A stretch of DNA of 64,000 bases from VXYK01 sp965221585 (lineage in GTDB: Bacteria; Actinomycetota; Acidimicrobiia; Acidimicrobiales; Aldehydirespiratoraceae). The stretch spans positions 2,852,001 through 2,916,000 of the forward strand of contig OZ244898.1 of the NCBI GenBank assembly GCA_965221585.1, written 5' to 3'. The notes below the pieces were generated by a model. The model was not told the origin of the DNA and ran no database searches. It worked only from the letters and a program-made list of their open reading frames with translations. Made by a program: the position numbers and the translations under genes. This document shows positions 25,531 through 34,433 of this stretch, one piece after another; position 1 is the first letter of the stretch; each line of letters starts with the position of its first letter.

Positions 25531-26427
25531 ATGACAACCGAGGCCAACAATGCGGATGCCTGGATCGATGTAATCGATTCAATGCCCCAGTACCGCCATG
25601 CGCGAGATAAACGTGCGCCGTACAAACCGTTGCTCCTGTTGTGGCTGATCGCGCGCGTGACCAACGGAGACGATCCCGAAGTCCGGTTCGAAGACGCGGA
25701 ATCTGATTTGAAATCCCTGCTCGCGGAGTTCAGGGTCGGGCGCACTGAACCCAAACCTCAAGACCCATTCGTGCGTCTGGGCACATCGCCAGAACTCTGG
25801 AAGGTCACTGACCAGGACGGTAATGACATTTCGGGATCGCAAAAACTCACGTTTTTACGCAACGAGGCAACAGGCCGCATCTCGGAACAGTTTGAAAGAG
25901 CGATCGGCGATGCCCAGATCCGAGAGCAGGTCGTACGGCACATACTCTTCGCTGAGTTCCCCGAAACAACCCACGAAGATGTCTTGAGCAGGATCGGACT
26001 ACGCCTAGACGGGACCTCAACTGCGAAGCGGGACACCAGGTTCCGCGAGATCGTGCTGTTGGCATATGAGAAGCGGTGTTCGATTTGCGATCTCGGCGTG
26101 ATCCTGCAGGAAAAATCCGTCGGCATCGATGCCGCACACCTCAAGATGCACTCCAAGAATGGACCCAGCGTCATTGAGAACGGCGTAGCGCTGTGTGTTC
26201 TGCATCACCGCCTCTTTGACCACGGGGCGATCGGACTCGCGCCTCGGAGCGGTGGACCTGAGATTCTCGTGAGTCAACACCTGGACGTTCTCAACCACTC
26301 GTCGCGACATCTTCTTGATCTTTCTCGCAAGCCTATGCGTGTGCCACAGAAGGGCTATCCACCTCCCGCGGAGGAGTACATCGATTGGCACTACGAGAAT
26401 CTGTTCAAACAACCGGCTCGGAACTGA
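25531..26427 (+). CDS. Predicted phosphorothioate-DNA-binding HNH restriction endonuclease (SBD-HNH)
   Basis: About 298 residues. The N-terminal motif APYKPLLLLWLIARV (about residues 29-43) matches the sulfur-binding domain that ScoMcrA-like enzymes use to recognise phosphorothioate-modified DNA. The C-terminal HNH nuclease is clear: KRCSICD, then DAAHLKMHSKNGPSV, then ALCVLHHRLFDHGAIGL, giving the His-Asn-His core with flanking Cys pairs. Such proteins are standalone type IV restriction enzymes that cut foreign PT-modified DNA. No dnd or ssp modification genes are nearby, as expected for a type IV enzyme. The ATG at 25531 is preferred to a TTG nine bases upstream. Family assignment is from remembered motifs. 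Confidence 0.8.
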   Translation: MTTEANNADAWIDVIDSMPQYRHARDKRAPYKPLLLLWLIARVTNGDDPEVRFEDAESDLKSLLAEFRVGRTEPKPQDPFVRLGTSPELWKVTDQDGNDISGSQKLTFLRNEATGRISEQFERAIGDAQIREQVVRHILFAEFPETTHEDVLSRIGLRLDGTSTAKRDTRFREIVLLAYEKRCSICDLGVILQEKSVGIDAAHLKMHSKNGPSVIENGVALCVLHHRLFDHGAIGLAPRSGGPEILVSQHLDVLNHSSRHLLDLSRKPMRVPQKGYPPPAEEYIDWHYENLFKQPARN

Positions 26428-26443
26428 TGAGCCAAGACACGCC

Positions 26444-26752
26444 CTAGACGGCGAGGTAGATGAGCATCGTTGTCCAGGTGGTGAGCATGAAACCGACGAG
26501 GGTCGTCATGAAGAGCCGGGTCTGCTTGGCGAGCGCCGTATCGACGTAGGCCTTCAACTCAGCGAACTCAGCTTTCAACTCAGCAAAATCGGCTCGAAGG
26601 CTGTGCTCGAGCACCTTGAGGTCGTCTTTGGTGGCGAGATGGTCTCGTCCGTCGGGGAGAACGCACTTCATGAGCGTCTCGACGGTCTTCGGACTCGTAG
26701 CGGCCGAGAGTTCGTTCACCATCTCTGAACGCTCAGCCTCTGTGATTGGCAC
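26444..26752 (-). CDS. Small coiled-coil protein with C-terminal membrane anchor
   Basis: 102 residues. A central heptad-like coiled coil (DLKVLEHSLRADFAELKAEFAELKAYV, described in part) is followed by one C-terminal hydrophobic helix (FMTTLVGFMLTTWTTMLIYLAV, residues about 81-102). This layout resembles the DUF1640/CCDC90-like group of bacterial coiled-coil membrane proteins. The function is unknown. The GTG at 26752 has only a weak ribosome site; ATG 26722 is an alternative. It is convergent with the HNH nuclease gene (16-base gap), and its link to it is uncertain. Confidence 0.65.
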   Translation of the reverse strand: MPITEAERSEMVNELSAATSPKTVETLMKCVLPDGRDHLATKDDLKVLEHSLRADFAELKAEFAELKAYVDTALAKQTRLFMTTLVGFMLTTWTTMLIYLAV

Positions 26753-26900
26753 TTTCGGGTTTCCCTCATGGTTCGTAGTCCTCTAGAAGGGAATCCTGTG
26801 TGCCGATTCCGAGTGAATCTCGCACCATATCGCTATCCGCCAATGAAATCAACAATACGAGCGAAGGCTACGAATTGAGAAACGGACTCGAATGGCTAGC

Positions 26901-26919
26901 GTGATTGCATTGCAATCAC
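26901..26919. promoter_or_regulatory. FitAB operator-like palindrome
   Basis: Perfect 9-1-9 palindrome (GTGATTGCA, T, TGCAATCAC) about 80 bases before the antitoxin start, just upstream of a possible -10 (TGTATGCT, near 26936). An isolated half-site GTGATTG recurs at 26953-26959. Autoregulatory binding by the RHH antitoxin is expected for the family. Confidence 0.65.
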
Positions 26920-26998
26920 TTGCTCCTGTATGCTTCCCGAAGAGCTTCCGGCGTGATTGGGCCTGCCTCGACACACTCCGGACGGAGATGAGATCATC

Positions 26999-27241
26999 AT
27001 GGCCAGCATTACAATCCGCAATCTTGATGACGAGGTCAAGACACGCCTGCGCGTAAGGGCAGCTGGTCACGGCCGCTCAATGGAAGAAGAGGCTCGCTTG
27101 ATACTACGTGACGCGGTCGAGTCCCAGGAAGGCCCGACAAATCTCGCGGCTGCGATCCAAGAGCGGTTCGCTCCCCTAGGAGGTGTGGAACTCGACTTGC
27201 CTCCGCGCCAGCCGCTGAGAGAACCACCGCGTCTGACGTGA
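26999..27241 (+). CDS. fitA: FitA-like ribbon-helix-helix antitoxin
   Basis: 80 residues. The N-terminus MASITIRNLDDEVKTRLRVR is the RHH DNA-binding fold, followed by the FitA hallmark HGRSMEEEARLILRDAV. The C-terminal tail, ending near FAPLGGVELDLPPR, would wrap the toxin. ATG 26999 follows ggacggag. The toxin gene begins ten bases after its stop. It presumably neutralises the toxin and represses its own promoter through the palindrome at 26901-26919. Confidence 0.9.
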   Translation: MASITIRNLDDEVKTRLRVRAAGHGRSMEEEARLILRDAVESQEGPTNLAAAIQERFAPLGGVELDLPPRQPLREPPRLT

Positions 27242-27250
27242 GGCCGGCTG

Positions 27251-27679
27251 GTGATACTGCTTGACACCAACGTCGTGTCTGAGTTGATGCGGCCGAAGCC
27301 TGATCCGGCTGTTCAAGCATGGATCGCTGGAAGACATGCATCGACCCTGTACGTGTCTGCAGTGGCCGAGGCTGAACTCAGATTCGGCCTTGCCATCATG
27401 GCCGTCGGCAAGCGTCGGGACGCTCTCGAATCTGAGATCGATACTATGTTGCGCCTCGACTTCGCCGACCGAGTCCTGCCTTTTGACAGCGAAGCCGCTC
27501 GAACTTTCGCCGAAATTGCCGCAGCCCGTCGAGCTGCGGGACATCCCACCTCGCAGTTCGACATCCAGATCGCCGCCATCGCCCGCTCACGCAACATGGT
27601 CCTAGCCACTCGCAATACCCGCGATTTCTTGGAGACCGGTGTTGATCTCGTCAACCCTTGGACCGCCGACACTGTGTGA
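27251..27679 (+). CDS. fitB: FitB-like PIN-domain toxin
   Basis: 142 residues. PIN-domain acidic residues are visible: Asp in MILLDTNVVSEL, Glu in SAVAEAELRFGL, Asp in SQFDIQIAAIA and the final TRNTRDF. All positions needed for metal-dependent RNase activity are therefore present. The segment RPKPDPAVQAWI after the first motif is typical of FitB/VapC. It is paired with the RHH antitoxin. The GTG start at 27251 is the only good start. Confidence 0.92.
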   Translation: MILLDTNVVSELMRPKPDPAVQAWIAGRHASTLYVSAVAEAELRFGLAIMAVGKRRDALESEIDTMLRLDFADRVLPFDSEAARTFAEIAAARRAAGHPTSQFDIQIAAIARSRNMVLATRNTRDFLETGVDLVNPWTADTV

Positions 27680-27694
27680 CCAACACCCCGCTTG

Positions 27695-28111
27695 TCACTC
27701 CGTGGCCAGATCCGGGTCTCCGAATCCAGCTCGGGCCTCGTCCCAGTCCGCTTCAGAAACGGCTTCCAAGAGCTCCCGACGAAAGTTGGCTCCGATTTTG
27801 ATGGGGATCACGGTTTCAGCCTCGCCGTCGTCGAAGATAGCGAGAACCTGGAGTCGGGCGCCGAGGCTATTGAGGTAGCTGCCTAGGGTTGAGAGTCTCA
27901 TGTCGTCGCTGCGCTCAAGTTGCGAGACAGCGGGTTGGCTGATGCCTAGTTCGGCAGCTAGATCGCTCTGAGAACGTTCGAGTGAGCGCCGCAGTTCGTA
28001 CAACCCGATTTCCGCAAGGGTGTCCCGGCGGAGGGCTGCGAGTCGCTCGGCGGCACCGGGTCGGGCGGTGACTCGATCGTGAAGTTCTTGGTATGACGTG
28101 GTGCTAATCAT
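27695..28111 (-). CDS. XRE-family helix-turn-helix regulator (orphan HigA-like antitoxin)
   Basis: 138 residues. A central HTH is clear (SQSDLAAELGISQPAVSQLE), followed by DMRLSTLGSYLNSLGARLQV, the pattern of HigA/XRE antitoxins paired with RelE-like toxins. A toxin gene would normally lie directly upstream on the same strand, but there is none between here and the divergent sulfatase gene, so the gene is an orphan. It is convergent with fitB. A perfect palindrome lies about 40 bases upstream of the start and is a likely autoregulatory site. Confidence 0.82.
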   Translation of the reverse strand: MISTTSYQELHDRVTARPGAAERLAALRRDTLAEIGLYELRRSLERSQSDLAAELGISQPAVSQLERSDDMRLSTLGSYLNSLGARLQVLAIFDDGEAETVIPIKIGANFRRELLEAVSEADWDEARAGFGDPDLATE

Positions 28112-28147
28112 GATGGGGTTTGTACTCGACTTCCCACACCGGACGAG

Positions 28148-28165
28148 TATAAGTTATAACTTGTA
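28148..28165. promoter_or_regulatory. Palindromic operator in XRE-sulfatase divergent promoter
   Basis: Perfect 12-nt palindrome AAGTTATAACTT (28151-28162) with two further pairs outside one mismatch. It lies in the AT-rich divergent interval 28112-28232 and is probably bound by the XRE protein. It could also affect the sulfatase gene. Confidence 0.55.
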
Positions 28166-28232
28166 AAAGCGCACCCTTATAGGGGCCGTAAGGACGGTCG
28201 CCTCGGGTCTGCGGCTAGTAGTTTCGCGGGGT

Positions 28233-29762
28233 ATGACACAACCCAACATTTTGATGGTGATGGCGGACCAGTTGGCGCCGCATTTCACCGGTGCATACGG
28301 CCATCCGTTGGTGCGCACACCGGCAATGGATGCCCTCGCAGAACGGGGCACACGATTCGACGCGGCATACTGCAACTTCCCACTATGCGCCCCCTCGCGC
28401 TTCTCGATGCTGGCAGGCCAGCAAGCCACAGCCATCGACGCCTGGGACAACGCCGCCGAGTTCCCGGCAAGGGTCCCGACCATGGCCCACTACCTCAACC
28501 TCGCCGGATACCGCACCGTGCTAGCCGGAAAGATGCACTTCGTCGGACCAGACCAGCTCCATGGCTTCACCCGCCGGCTCAACACCGATGTCTACCCCGC
28601 CGATTTCGCCTGGACACCCGACTGGGACGCAGCAGACGAACGAATAGACAAGTGGTACCACAACATGGACAGCCTCTCGGAGGCCGGCCAAGCAATAGCC
28701 ACCTACCAGATCGACTACGACAACGAAGTCGGGTTCTCCACCACACGCCAGCTCTACGACTTCGCCCGCGAAGCCGACGAACGACCCTGGTTCATGGCGA
28801 CAGCGTTGATCCACCCCCACGACCCCTACGTGGCCCGCCCCGAATGGTGGGACCTCTATGACCACGACCACATCGACCTGCCCGACGACAAGCTCGACTC
28901 GCCCGACCCCCACACGCTGAGAATCCGCCACGGCATTTGCGCCGACACCATCGGCTACACCGAACACCAATGCCGCAACGCCCGCCACGCCTACTACGCC
29001 AACACCAGCTACTTCGACTCCCTGCTCGGCCGGATGGTCGAGGTCCTCGAGGAGACCGGCCAACTCGACAACACCATCGTGATCGCTACCAGCGACCACG
29101 GCGACATGCTCGGAGACCGGGGCCTGTGGTTCAAGATGAACTTCTTCGAACGGTCCCTGCGGGTGCCGCTAGTCATGGCCGGGCCCGGTGTGGCCAACCG
29201 CAGCGTCGGCAACGTCTGCTCACTGCTCGACCTGCTGCCCACCATGCTCGACATCACCAGCGACTGCGCTGGCGGTAACGGCTCGGACCGTATCGAACCG
29301 GTCGTGCCGCTGGCGGGGCGCAGCCTTTGGGAGAGCGCAACCGGAGGACACGACCCCGTCGACGAGACCATCGCCGAATACACCGGCGAGATGACGTCAC
29401 ACCCGATGTTCATGATCCGGCGAGGCCGACACAAGTACATCCACTGCGACTCCGACCCAGCCTTGCTCTACGACGTAGAAGCCGACCCGCTGGAACGCAC
29501 CAACCTCGCGGAGGACCCCGCCCACGCCGAACTGGCCGCAGACTTCGCCGCGGAGACCGCGCAGCGTTGGGACAGCGATGACATACGCCGGCGGGTCCTG
29601 GAGTCCCAGCGAAGCCGACGGATGCTCCACGCCGCGATGACCATCGACGGCCCCTACTCCTGGGACTTCACACCCGTGCGCGACGGTGCCAACGAGTACA
29701 TCCGCGACCACATGGACTGGGCCGAAGCCGGCCCACGTTTCCGGTTCCCCGAACTGACCTGA
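28233..29762 (+). CDS. betC: Sulfatase, choline-sulfatase-like
   Basis: 509-residue formylglycine-dependent sulfatase. The modification motif is CAPSR with Cys52 in NFPLCAPSRFSMLAG; metal ligands appear as MADQ near the N-terminus and ATSDHGDMLGDRGLW in the C-terminal half. The latter, with the C-terminal region of about 70 residues, matches choline-sulfatase (BetC), which splits choline-O-sulfate to choline and sulfate. No betAB or choline transporter is adjacent, so another sulfate ester is possible. It is cytoplasmic, with no signal peptide. It is divergent from the XRE gene and convergent with the TauD-like gene. Confidence 0.85.
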   Translation: MTQPNILMVMADQLAPHFTGAYGHPLVRTPAMDALAERGTRFDAAYCNFPLCAPSRFSMLAGQQATAIDAWDNAAEFPARVPTMAHYLNLAGYRTVLAGKMHFVGPDQLHGFTRRLNTDVYPADFAWTPDWDAADERIDKWYHNMDSLSEAGQAIATYQIDYDNEVGFSTTRQLYDFAREADERPWFMATALIHPHDPYVARPEWWDLYDHDHIDLPDDKLDSPDPHTLRIRHGICADTIGYTEHQCRNARHAYYANTSYFDSLLGRMVEVLEETGQLDNTIVIATSDHGDMLGDRGLWFKMNFFERSLRVPLVMAGPGVANRSVGNVCSLLDLLPTMLDITSDCAGGNGSDRIEPVVPLAGRSLWESATGGHDPVDETIAEYTGEMTSHPMFMIRRGRHKYIHCDSDPALLYDVEADPLERTNLAEDPAHAELAADFAAETAQRWDSDDIRRRVLESQRSRRMLHAAMTIDGPYSWDFTPVRDGANEYIRDHMDWAEAGPRFRFPELT

Positions 29763-29780
29763 CCCGAGACGGGCCAGACC

Positions 29781-30623
29781 CTAGGAAGCGACGGGATCGA
29801 GGTAGGGGCGGTCGCCGTCGATCTCGAGCCGGCGGATGATCCGCCGTTGCGGGAAGTGGTCCGCAGCAGCACGGTGCAACGTCGAGCGTTCATCCCAGAT
29901 CGCCAGGTCGCCCTCACGCCACTGCCAGCGGCAATGCAACGACACATCGGACACATGGGAACGCAGGAACTTGAGAACCATGTCGCTCTCAGCCTGGCTC
30001 ACGCCGACCACATGGTCGATGAACCCCTCCGCGTACAACAGCGCCCGCTTGCCGGTCTCCGGGTGGGTGCGCACCAGAGGATGCTCGACAGGTCCGTAGT
30101 CCCGCTCGATGGCCTCGACGATCCCCTCGGCGCGTTTGCCTCCCTTGTTCGCCACTCGCTTCAGATAATCCTCATTGGAGTGCCTGATCGTCAGCGAAGC
30201 GAACAACGACTGCACCTGCGGACTCAGCGTTTCATAGGCCCGTGTCGCTGAGGCCCACACCGTGTCTCCCCCGAACTCGGGAGTCAGCTCCATATGCAGC
30301 AGAGCAGCCTTGGGAGGCGTCGCAATCCAGGTCACATCGGTATGCCACAGATCGGCCAGAGGCGGGCTGTCGGGGCCGTCCTCGATGACCGTCATCGAAG
30401 GCTCGGTCGCGCCCATGACACGAGCCACCGGATAGATGCTCGGAGTGCCGAACCGTCGCCCCAGCGCGAGGTGCTCCTCCTCGCTGAGATGCACTTCCCG
30501 AAAGAAGATGACCTCGTGCTCGAGGAACGCCTGATAGACAGCGTCGAAGTCGAGACCGGGATCACGCAGGTCGACGCCGGTGATCTCAGCGCCAAGCGCA
30601 CCTGCCACTCGCCGGATCTCCAT
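29781..30623 (-). CDS. TauD/TfdA-family 2-oxoglutarate dioxygenase
   Basis: 280 residues, the usual length. The Fe(II) motif HxD is in LWHTDVTW, the distal His in STLHRAAADH and the 2-oxoglutarate Arg in RIIRRLEI. ATG 30623 follows a strong gaggaggga site; the longer frame to 30758 lacks support. Family members release sulfite from taurine or alkylsulfonates, or attack phenoxyacetates. Its place beside a sulfatase suggests organosulfur use, which is an inference. It is divergent from the first amidohydrolase gene. Confidence 0.9.
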   Translation of the reverse strand: MEIRRVAGALGAEITGVDLRDPGLDFDAVYQAFLEHEVIFFREVHLSEEEHLALGRRFGTPSIYPVARVMGATEPSMTVIEDGPDSPPLADLWHTDVTWIATPPKAALLHMELTPEFGGDTVWASATRAYETLSPQVQSLFASLTIRHSNEDYLKRVANKGGKRAEGIVEAIERDYGPVEHPLVRTHPETGKRALLYAEGFIDHVVGVSQAESDMVLKFLRSHVSDVSLHCRWQWREGDLAIWDERSTLHRAAADHFPQRRIIRRLEIDGDRPYLDPVAS

Positions 30624-30723
30624 GACGTCCCTCCTCGATGGTCTAGTGGACGCTGAACCTGCTGCCGTTGATTCTGATCGCCGAGTCTGACGGGCACAAC
30701 TCGACCCCACTACGTTTGGGCTC

Positions 30724-32112
30724 GTGACCGAGAACATCGACCTGCTCATCAAGGGCAACTACGTCGTCACCATGAACGGCACCCGCGACATCATCCACGA
30801 CGGTGCCGTAGCGGTCCGTGGGCGCCAGATCGTGGCCGTCGGCAAGACCAGCCAGCTTGAATCCCAGTACCAGGCGACCGAGACCATCGGAGGCGACCGT
30901 TTCGTGGTCACACCAGGCATGGTCAACTCCCACATCCACATCACCGGTGAGCCGCTGACCCGCGGCTATGTTCCCGACGACACGCCGTTCGAGGAGAACG
31001 TGTTCATGTGGCTGTGCCCGCTGTACTCCATGTACAACGCCACCGAGGAACGGCTGTCGGCGCAGCTCGCAGCCACCGAGATGCTCAAGTCCGGCACCAC
31101 CACGTTTCTCGAGGCCGGCACCATCCGTTTCCTCGACGAAGTTGTCGACGGACTCGAAGAGGTCGGGATCCGTGGGCGGGTGGGCCAATGGGTCTGGGAC
31201 CTGCCGCCCGAGCCCGACGTCTACAAGCAGGACACCGACCAGGCCATCGCCAACCTGCAACAACAACTCGAACGCCACCCCGCAGCAGCCGACAACCGCA
31301 TCAGCGCCTGGTCGCTGCTCGTGGGCCACACCACCTGCTCAGATCCGCTCTGGCGAGCCGCCCGGGAATTGGCGACCGAGCACGATGTGGGGCTGAGCTT
31401 CCACATGTCACCGGCCAAGCTCGATCCGGAGGGCTTCGTTGCCGAGTTCGGGCACCGGCCCATGGTGCATCTGGCGCAGCTCGGGGTGCTCGGACCGGAT
31501 GTGGCGATGACACATTGCGTGCAGGTCGACGACAACGAGATCCAGATCATGGCCGAGACGGGCGCGCATGTTGCGCATTGCCCGACCACGGCGCTGAAGG
31601 TCAGCTACGGGGTGACCCAGGTCGGCAAGATGCCGGAGATGGTGCAGGCCGGAATCAACCTCGGCATCGGCACCGACGGCAACAACGCCTCCAACTACTC
31701 TGATCTGATGCGGGCCACCTATCTGGTGGCCGGTTTGTTCAAGGACGGGCGCCAGGACCCCCAGATGTTCCCCGCCGAGAAGGCCTACGAGATGGCGACC
31801 ATCGGTGGTGCTGAGTTGATGCAGATGTCTGATGAGATCGGTTCGCTCGAAGTCGGCAAGCTGGCCGATGTGGTGTTGCACGACACCGACCGCCCCGAGT
31901 GGCGGCCGCTGCTCAACGTGGCGAACCAGCTTGTCTGGTCAGCTGACGGGCGTGGCGTGCACACCGTTGTCGTCGACGGCAACAAGGTCGTGGAGGACGG
32001 TCGCATGACCACCATCGACGAGCAGGCCCTTTACGCCCAGGCGCAGCTCGCCGGTGAGGCGATCACCACCCGCTCCGGCCTCCCCGACAAAGCCAAATGG
32101 CCGGTGCTCTGA
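30724..32112 (+). CDS. Amidohydrolase (TrzN/AtzA/deaminase-like)
   Basis: 462-residue metal-dependent hydrolase of the amidohydrolase superfamily. Visible metal ligands are HxH in MVNSHIHITGE, His in LSFHMSPAKLD, His in AMTHCVQVDD, and the final Asp in IGTDGNNAS. The Fe/Zn-mononuclear subgroup with this layout includes guanine and adenosine-type deaminases, melamine deaminase and atrazine chlorohydrolase. GTG 30724 starts the gene. A paralogue lies convergently downstream (32151-33509). Substrate likely a heterocyclic amine or halide; not specified by sequence. Confidence 0.9.
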   Translation: MTENIDLLIKGNYVVTMNGTRDIIHDGAVAVRGRQIVAVGKTSQLESQYQATETIGGDRFVVTPGMVNSHIHITGEPLTRGYVPDDTPFEENVFMWLCPLYSMYNATEERLSAQLAATEMLKSGTTTFLEAGTIRFLDEVVDGLEEVGIRGRVGQWVWDLPPEPDVYKQDTDQAIANLQQQLERHPAAADNRISAWSLLVGHTTCSDPLWRAARELATEHDVGLSFHMSPAKLDPEGFVAEFGHRPMVHLAQLGVLGPDVAMTHCVQVDDNEIQIMAETGAHVAHCPTTALKVSYGVTQVGKMPEMVQAGINLGIGTDGNNASNYSDLMRATYLVAGLFKDGRQDPQMFPAEKAYEMATIGGAELMQMSDEIGSLEVGKLADVVLHDTDRPEWRPLLNVANQLVWSADGRGVHTVVVDGNKVVEDGRMTTIDEQALYAQAQLAGEAITTRSGLPDKAKWPVL

Positions 32113-32150
32113 CGACCAGCATCAAATCTCGACACCGCTCAGCGCGGTGA

Positions 32151-33509
32151 TCAGATGATCGGCCAGTGGGACACGGCTTGGATGCCGCTGCGCGTGCGCA
32201 GGGCGTGGCCGGCGTCTTGGGCTTGCGCGGATAGGGCGGCGACATCGACTGTCTGAACCTGACCGTCGGCGACCACGAGGTCGCCAGCTACGAACACGTT
32301 TCGCACTGATCTGCCGTCGCTGCCCCAGACGAGTTGCAGTACCGGGTCGGGGCTCGCTGGCACCCACTCGATATGAGACCGGTCGTGCACCACGATGTCG
32401 GCCTGTTTGCCAACCTCGAGCGAACCGATGAGATCAGCCATCCCCAGCGCTGCTGCGCCCGCGATCGTGAGCAGCTCCAGCGCATTGTGGGCCCCGAAGA
32501 TCGTCGGGTCGACCGCAGCGTCCTTCGCTACTCCCGCAAAGAGGGCCGCGGTGCGGATCCCGTCGACCATGTCGCCGGCGTTCTCGGCGTCGCACCCCAG
32601 AGCCAGCCGTCCGCCCTCGCGCCACAGTTCAAGGTGCCGGAACTCGCGGGTCAGGCCCTGCCCGAGCCGCAGGTAGGCCCAGGGGCAAGACACCACCGCG
32701 GTGTCGCTCTCAACCAACACGGCAATTTCCTCGGCGTCGAGATGCACGCCATGTGCGATCGCAACATGCGGACCGAGCGCTCCCAGTGAGGCAAGGTGAA
32801 CCACCGGCCGCACCCCGGTTCGGGCCAGGTAGCTGTCGACGTCGCTGGACGTGGGCGACAGGTGGAAGGTCATTCCCACGCCTCGTGAGCGGGCCAGGTC
32901 GCTCGCGGCCACAACCAGTTCGTCCGACATCAGATCGTGGCCTATGAGGCTCACCCAGGTCGACACCCGCGGACCGGTCTCCAAGTCCAAGGCCGCTCGT
33001 TGACGGTCGATCACCTCGTCGACCGAGCCGGTGAAGGGTCCCTCGTCGACGTCCCACCCCCAGGTCCCGACGGTCACCCGAGCCCCGACTTTCTGAGCGG
33101 CGGCCACGACCCGGTCGGGGTGCGCCACCGTTCCAGCCTCGAACGTCGTGGTGATTCCGTTGCTCAGCGCCTCGGCGAGGGTGAGCGTGGCTGACAGTTC
33201 GTCGTCGTCACCGCTGTGCTCGCCGTGGACAGGCACAACCCAGGAGAAGATCGCCTCACCTGGGGGGAGATCGTCCGGAATCGATGACTGGATCAGGCGA
33301 TCACCGGTCAGATGCTGATGGCCGTTGACATACCCCGGCAGAACCAGATCGCTCGCAAGGCCCGAAACGGCCTCGTCGGGATACTGCGCCCGCAAGTCGT
33401 CGAAACCCCCAACCGCGGCGATGGTCTCACCCGAGACGACCACTGCGCCGTCGACGATGATCTCCCTGTCCGGGTTCATCGTGACCACGGTGCCCCGCAC
33501 GATCGTCAT
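32151..33509 (-). CDS. Amidohydrolase, paralogue of the preceding enzyme
   Basis: 452-residue amidohydrolase with the same architecture and the same C-terminal style (TRSG...WP). Metal ligands: HxH in YVNGHQHLTGD, His in MTFHLSPTSSD, His in IAHGVHLD, and the final Asp in LGCDAENAG. The pair is tail-to-tail with only 38 bases between stops. Divergence is substantial, so they are old paralogues with probably different substrates. It is divergent from the HpaI-like aldolase gene across a 90-base promoter interval. Confidence 0.9.
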   Translation of the reverse strand: MTIVRGTVVTMNPDREIIVDGAVVVSGETIAAVGGFDDLRAQYPDEAVSGLASDLVLPGYVNGHQHLTGDRLIQSSIPDDLPPGEAIFSWVVPVHGEHSGDDDELSATLTLAEALSNGITTTFEAGTVAHPDRVVAAAQKVGARVTVGTWGWDVDEGPFTGSVDEVIDRQRAALDLETGPRVSTWVSLIGHDLMSDELVVAASDLARSRGVGMTFHLSPTSSDVDSYLARTGVRPVVHLASLGALGPHVAIAHGVHLDAEEIAVLVESDTAVVSCPWAYLRLGQGLTREFRHLELWREGGRLALGCDAENAGDMVDGIRTAALFAGVAKDAAVDPTIFGAHNALELLTIAGAAALGMADLIGSLEVGKQADIVVHDRSHIEWVPASPDPVLQLVWGSDGRSVRNVFVAGDLVVADGQVQTVDVAALSAQAQDAGHALRTRSGIQAVSHWPII

Positions 33510-33599
33510 GGCCGATCAACGCTCCTCACCGGCCCAGTATTGCACCGGGATCGCCGCCAACCCGTATGAAGTCACGCTGCGGGTGATAGACCCATCACC

Positions 33600-34382
33600 A
33601 TGACGGTTACCACAATTTGCGACCAATGGCGGGAGGGCAAGACCACCCTCGGGGGTTGGTTGGCGATCCCCAGCACTGTGACGGCCGAGGCGACCGCTCG
33701 CTGCGGCTTCGATTACGTCTGTATCGACACCCAGCACGGACCGCTCGACTTCGCCGATTCGGTGTCGATGATCCAGGCCATCCTGCTCGGCGGGTCGAGT
33801 CCTATCGTGCGGGTGCCCCGCAACGAACCGGGCATCATCGGCAAGTCGTTCGATGCGGGTGCTCACGGCGTGATCATCCCCATGGTCAACACTGTGGCCG
33901 AGGCTGAGGAGGCTGTGAGCGCCTGTCGGTATGCGCCCCGCGGCGCGCGCAGTTGGGGCCCGACCGTGGCTGGTCTGCGACACGACTACTTCAACTGGGA
34001 GCCCGGTCAGGTGGCTTGCATCCCGATGATCGAGACCGCCGAGGCCCTGTCGAACCTCGATGAGATCCTGCAGGTGCCCGACATCGATGCGATCTATGTG
34101 GGGCCGGCGGATCTGTCGATCACTCTGGGTTTGCCGCCTGGCAACAACGACGGTGAGAAGGCCTTCGACGATGCGCTCGCCTTCATTCTCGAGCGCTGCG
34201 CCGCTCACAACATCATCGCCGGGATCCAGTCAACCGGTGCTCTGACTCCCAAGCGAGTGGCCGCCGGGTTCCGCATGGTCACGGTGACCACCGATCTGTT
34301 GGCAGCACGCATGGGCATCATGGCCGAGCTTGCCCTGGCCCGCGGCGAGGATTCGTCTGACACCGAGTCGAGCTTGTACTGA
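33600..34382 (+). CDS. HpcH/HpaI-family aldolase
   Basis: 260-residue class II (metal-dependent) pyruvate aldolase. Family marks are FDYVCIDTQHGPLDF (catalytic His), SPIVRVPRNEPG (pyruvate-binding Arg), HGVIIPMVNTVAEAE, and MIETAEALSNLDEIL with the metal-binding Glu, then YVGPADLSITLG. HpaI cleaves 4-hydroxy-2-oxoheptanedioate to pyruvate and succinic semialdehyde in aromatic degradation; homologues cleave related 4-hydroxy-2-oxo acids. ATG 33600. A separate promoter is likely. Confidence 0.92.
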   Translation: MTVTTICDQWREGKTTLGGWLAIPSTVTAEATARCGFDYVCIDTQHGPLDFADSVSMIQAILLGGSSPIVRVPRNEPGIIGKSFDAGAHGVIIPMVNTVAEAEEAVSACRYAPRGARSWGPTVAGLRHDYFNWEPGQVACIPMIETAEALSNLDEILQVPDIDAIYVGPADLSITLGLPPGNNDGEKAFDDALAFILERCAAHNIIAGIQSTGALTPKRVAAGFRMVTVTTDLLAARMGIMAELALARGEDSSDTESSLY

Positions 34383-34433
34383 CCCGTCGGGTCGACCGTG
34401 TGGCGTTATCGCAACGCCGGTAGCCTCTTTGGC

